Position numbers and translations under genes: made by a program. 64,000 nt of DNA from Mesotaenium endlicherianum (Eukaryota > Streptophyta > Zygnematophyceae > Zygnematales > Mesotaeniaceae): the NCBI GenBank assembly GCA_009602735.1, contig WELA01008653.1, positions 62,001-126,000 of the forward strand, in the 5' to 3' direction. Every line of letters begins with the position of its first letter. Position 1 is the stretch's first letter. Of the stretch, positions 62,380 to 64,000 are shown one piece after another. The notes under the pieces were generated by a model, which saw only the letters and a program-made list of their open reading frames with translations, did not search any database and was not told the origin of the DNA.

Positions 62380-64000
62380 CTATTTCACCGTAAAGATTTT
62401 CTTTTCCGGCCCTACCCCTTTGATCGTAAGACTTTTCCAGCTTTTCGGCAAGCTGGAAGATACTTGCCGGATACCGGATGGAGTGATATCCAGTCCGCCG
62501 AAACCCATCAATATGCTTTGAATGATACCACCTGCTCCTGTTGCGAAATAGGGGTTGGTACCGCCCCTGGTTTCAGCCAGTACGCGAAAAGGCGGGTTCA
62601 GGTTGGGGAGATACGCATCTTTGAAAAAATGATAGGCTTTTTCCCCGTCTCCCAACCGTGCATACAATAAAGTAAATATGGCTTGCGTCATGGCGGGCGT
62701 ACCCTGCTCTGGTACCCTTGTTTCATAATATTCGAGGTCTTTCCGGATTTGCCGCACATCTGTTACCTCCTTCAGCGGATAAGCCAACAGGTTCACATCG
62801 GCCTGCTTGATTCCTTCGCCGTGATAAGCGGCATGTTCCTTTGTTACCCCATTGTCCATTTTAAGAATCGGTATATTATCGGCTACCTGTTTCCAGTCGT
62901 TGTTGGCTTGAACACCCAATATTTTCGCGGCTTCTGTAGCATACTGCAGGTTGGCTTTCGCAGCCGCATTGGTCCATGCATTGTTGTCTACATTCTCTGC
63001 CCACTCATCTGCCGCCACCACATTTTTAATTTCGTATTTGCCGGGGCCATTTCTTTCTACGCGGCTCGCCCAGAAATCTGCTGTTTCTTTCAGTACAGGC
63101 CATCCTTTTTCTTTCAGCCACTCCTTGTCTTGTGTAACACAATAATAATTCCATGCCGCAATGCCTACACAGGCAGTGATATGGTGTTCAAAAGGTCCGC
63201 TCAATGCCCATACCGGTGTTTCTTCCACGCCACTTGCCGCACTTTCCCAGGGGAACATCGCCCCTTTGTATCCATGATTGAAAGCGTTGCGCCGCGCGGC
63301 TTCCAGCCTCCTGTAACGATATTCTACCAGGCTCCTGGCCATTTCAGGATGCAATACCAGTATGGAAGGATACATCCACAATTCCGTGTCCCAGAAAACA
63401 TGCCCGTTGTAGCCCAATCCCGACAATCCCATAGGCGATGGACTCAGGTCGGTTCCTTCTCTCACAAAAGAGTAGAGGTGATAGAGCATGCTGTGAATGT
63501 CCTGCTGCGCCTGCGCATCTCCTTCCACCTCTATATCGCTTTGCCATAAAGCATCCCATGCCTTGTTGTGAAAACCAATCAACCTTTCTCGTCCTTCCAG
63601 TTTGGCAAAGATCGTCATACGTTCGGCCTCGTTCAGCGGATCGTCGTGATGAGCCGATGTGATGGAAGTGCCCGCAATAGAAAAGTGATACGTCTCTCCC
63701 GCTTTGATCTGCTTGCTGAATTTGATCAGGTGCATATTGTTATCCCACATTTCATGTATCACCCTGGGTTCCTGCCCCTTTGTTTCGCTAAAAAGAAAAG
63801 TATTGGATGCACACATGCGTAATTTGCCGGTAGGACTCTTAGCGGAAGATGTCAATAATCCAATGACCACATGCGGTCTGTCGATCTCATTATAATAATT
63901 TTGTACTTCTTTCAATGCATCGGGCGCTTCCATGACACTGGCACTGGTAATGTTGATGTCTTTTTTTGCCGTAATCGATACATCCATTAATACCGTAAAT
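62380..64000 (-). CDS. Glycoside hydrolase family 65 enzyme, N-terminus beyond right edge
   Basis: The frame is open to the window end with four further codons beyond the first internal ATG (63987), so the true start lies outside. About 540 C-terminal residues are visible. GYNGHVFWDTELWMYPSIL holds the substrate-binding Trp and Asp, and VAADEWAENVDNNAWTNAAA the general-acid Glu of GH65. Family members are phosphorylases of alpha-glucosides or hydrolases. Key phosphate-binding residues cannot be judged here. It is the first visible gene of the run that includes the unknown exported protein. Confidence 0.88.
   Translation of the reverse strand, partial: FTVLMDVSITAKKDINITSASVMEAPDALKEVQNYYNEIDRPHVVIGLLTSSAKSPTGKLRMCASNTFLFSETKGQEPRVIHEMWDNNMHLIKFSKQIKAGETYHFSIAGTSITSAHHDDPLNEAERMTIFAKLEGRERLIGFHNKAWDALWQSDIEVEGDAQAQQDIHSMLYHLYSFVREGTDLSPSPMGLSGLGYNGHVFWDTELWMYPSILVLHPEMARSLVEYRYRRLEAARRNAFNHGYKGAMFPWESAASGVEETPVWALSGPFEHHITACVGIAAWNYYCVTQDKEWLKEKGWPVLKETADFWASRVERNGPGKYEIKNVVAADEWAENVDNNAWTNAAAKANLQYATEAAKILGVQANNDWKQVADNIPILKMDNGVTKEHAAYHGEGIKQADVNLLAYPLKEVTDVRQIRKDLEYYETRVPEQGTPAMTQAIFTLLYARLGDGEKAYHFFKDAYLPNLNPPFRVLAETRGGTNPYFATGAGGIIQSILMGFGGLDITPSGIRQVSSSLPKSWKSLTIKGVGPEKKIFTVK

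Overview
The window looks like chromosome of a Bacteroidota bacterium, most likely a soil-type Chitinophagaceae. This is inferred from gene families: GldF/GldG, a fused MurF-alanine racemase, a C4-finger-less DksA/TraR protein, a LuxR protein with a PAS remnant, PepSY/TonB iron genes, a split transketolase, and promoters with the Bacteroidota -7 box TAnnTTTG. I see no rRNA, tRNA, CRISPR array, insertion sequence or prophage. No gap between genes exceeds 300 bases.

Layout. 1-16.7 kb is housekeeping: a LytS-type kinase (cut by the left edge), dxs, scpA, mscL, an EamA transporter, an FkbM methyltransferase with frr, an orphan transketolase N-subunit, rbfA with a LolC-like permease, an MsbA-like exporter, ileS with a histone-tailed DksA-like protein, and a PepSY protein. 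16.7-26 kb is a heme locus: hemH-hemJ run left and hemA-C-D-E-F-B-L run right from one shared 165-bp promoter region. 26-34 kb holds a lipoprotein and the run gldF-gldG-terC-murF/alr-lspA. 34-35.3 kb has a 5'-truncated LuxR regulator and a VapBC-type pair. 35.3-39.7 kb is a metal-uptake group (Cys-rich small protein, TonB receptor, two-module PepSY protein). 39.8-42 kb is iscS-iscU-iscA. 42-46.4 kb has mce, acpP-fabF-rnc and small genes. 46.4-59.3 kb is a galacturonate/pectin locus: DUF6807 protein, hexuronate transporter, KDPG aldolase, KDG kinase, YhcH, GapN-like dehydrogenase, UxaC, UxaB, a GH105-type hydrolase and a LacI regulator. 59.3-64 kb has an outer-membrane barrel, a vanadium-haloperoxidase-like lipoprotein, an unknown exported protein and a GH65 enzyme cut by the right edge.

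Two things stand out. First, a palindromic repeat (unit about 79 bp, ends CGTCATCCYGAGC) occurs at 11 loci, almost all in the heme and galacturonate loci. One copy lies in frame inside hemC, two supply the stop codons of hemD and mce, and several are nested, including one nested composite present twice with an identical junction. Second, a perfect 14-bp palindrome of LacI-operator type lies between kdgA and kdgK, and a 12/14 match lies between the GH105 gene and the LacI gene, which suggests one regulon for the galacturonate genes.
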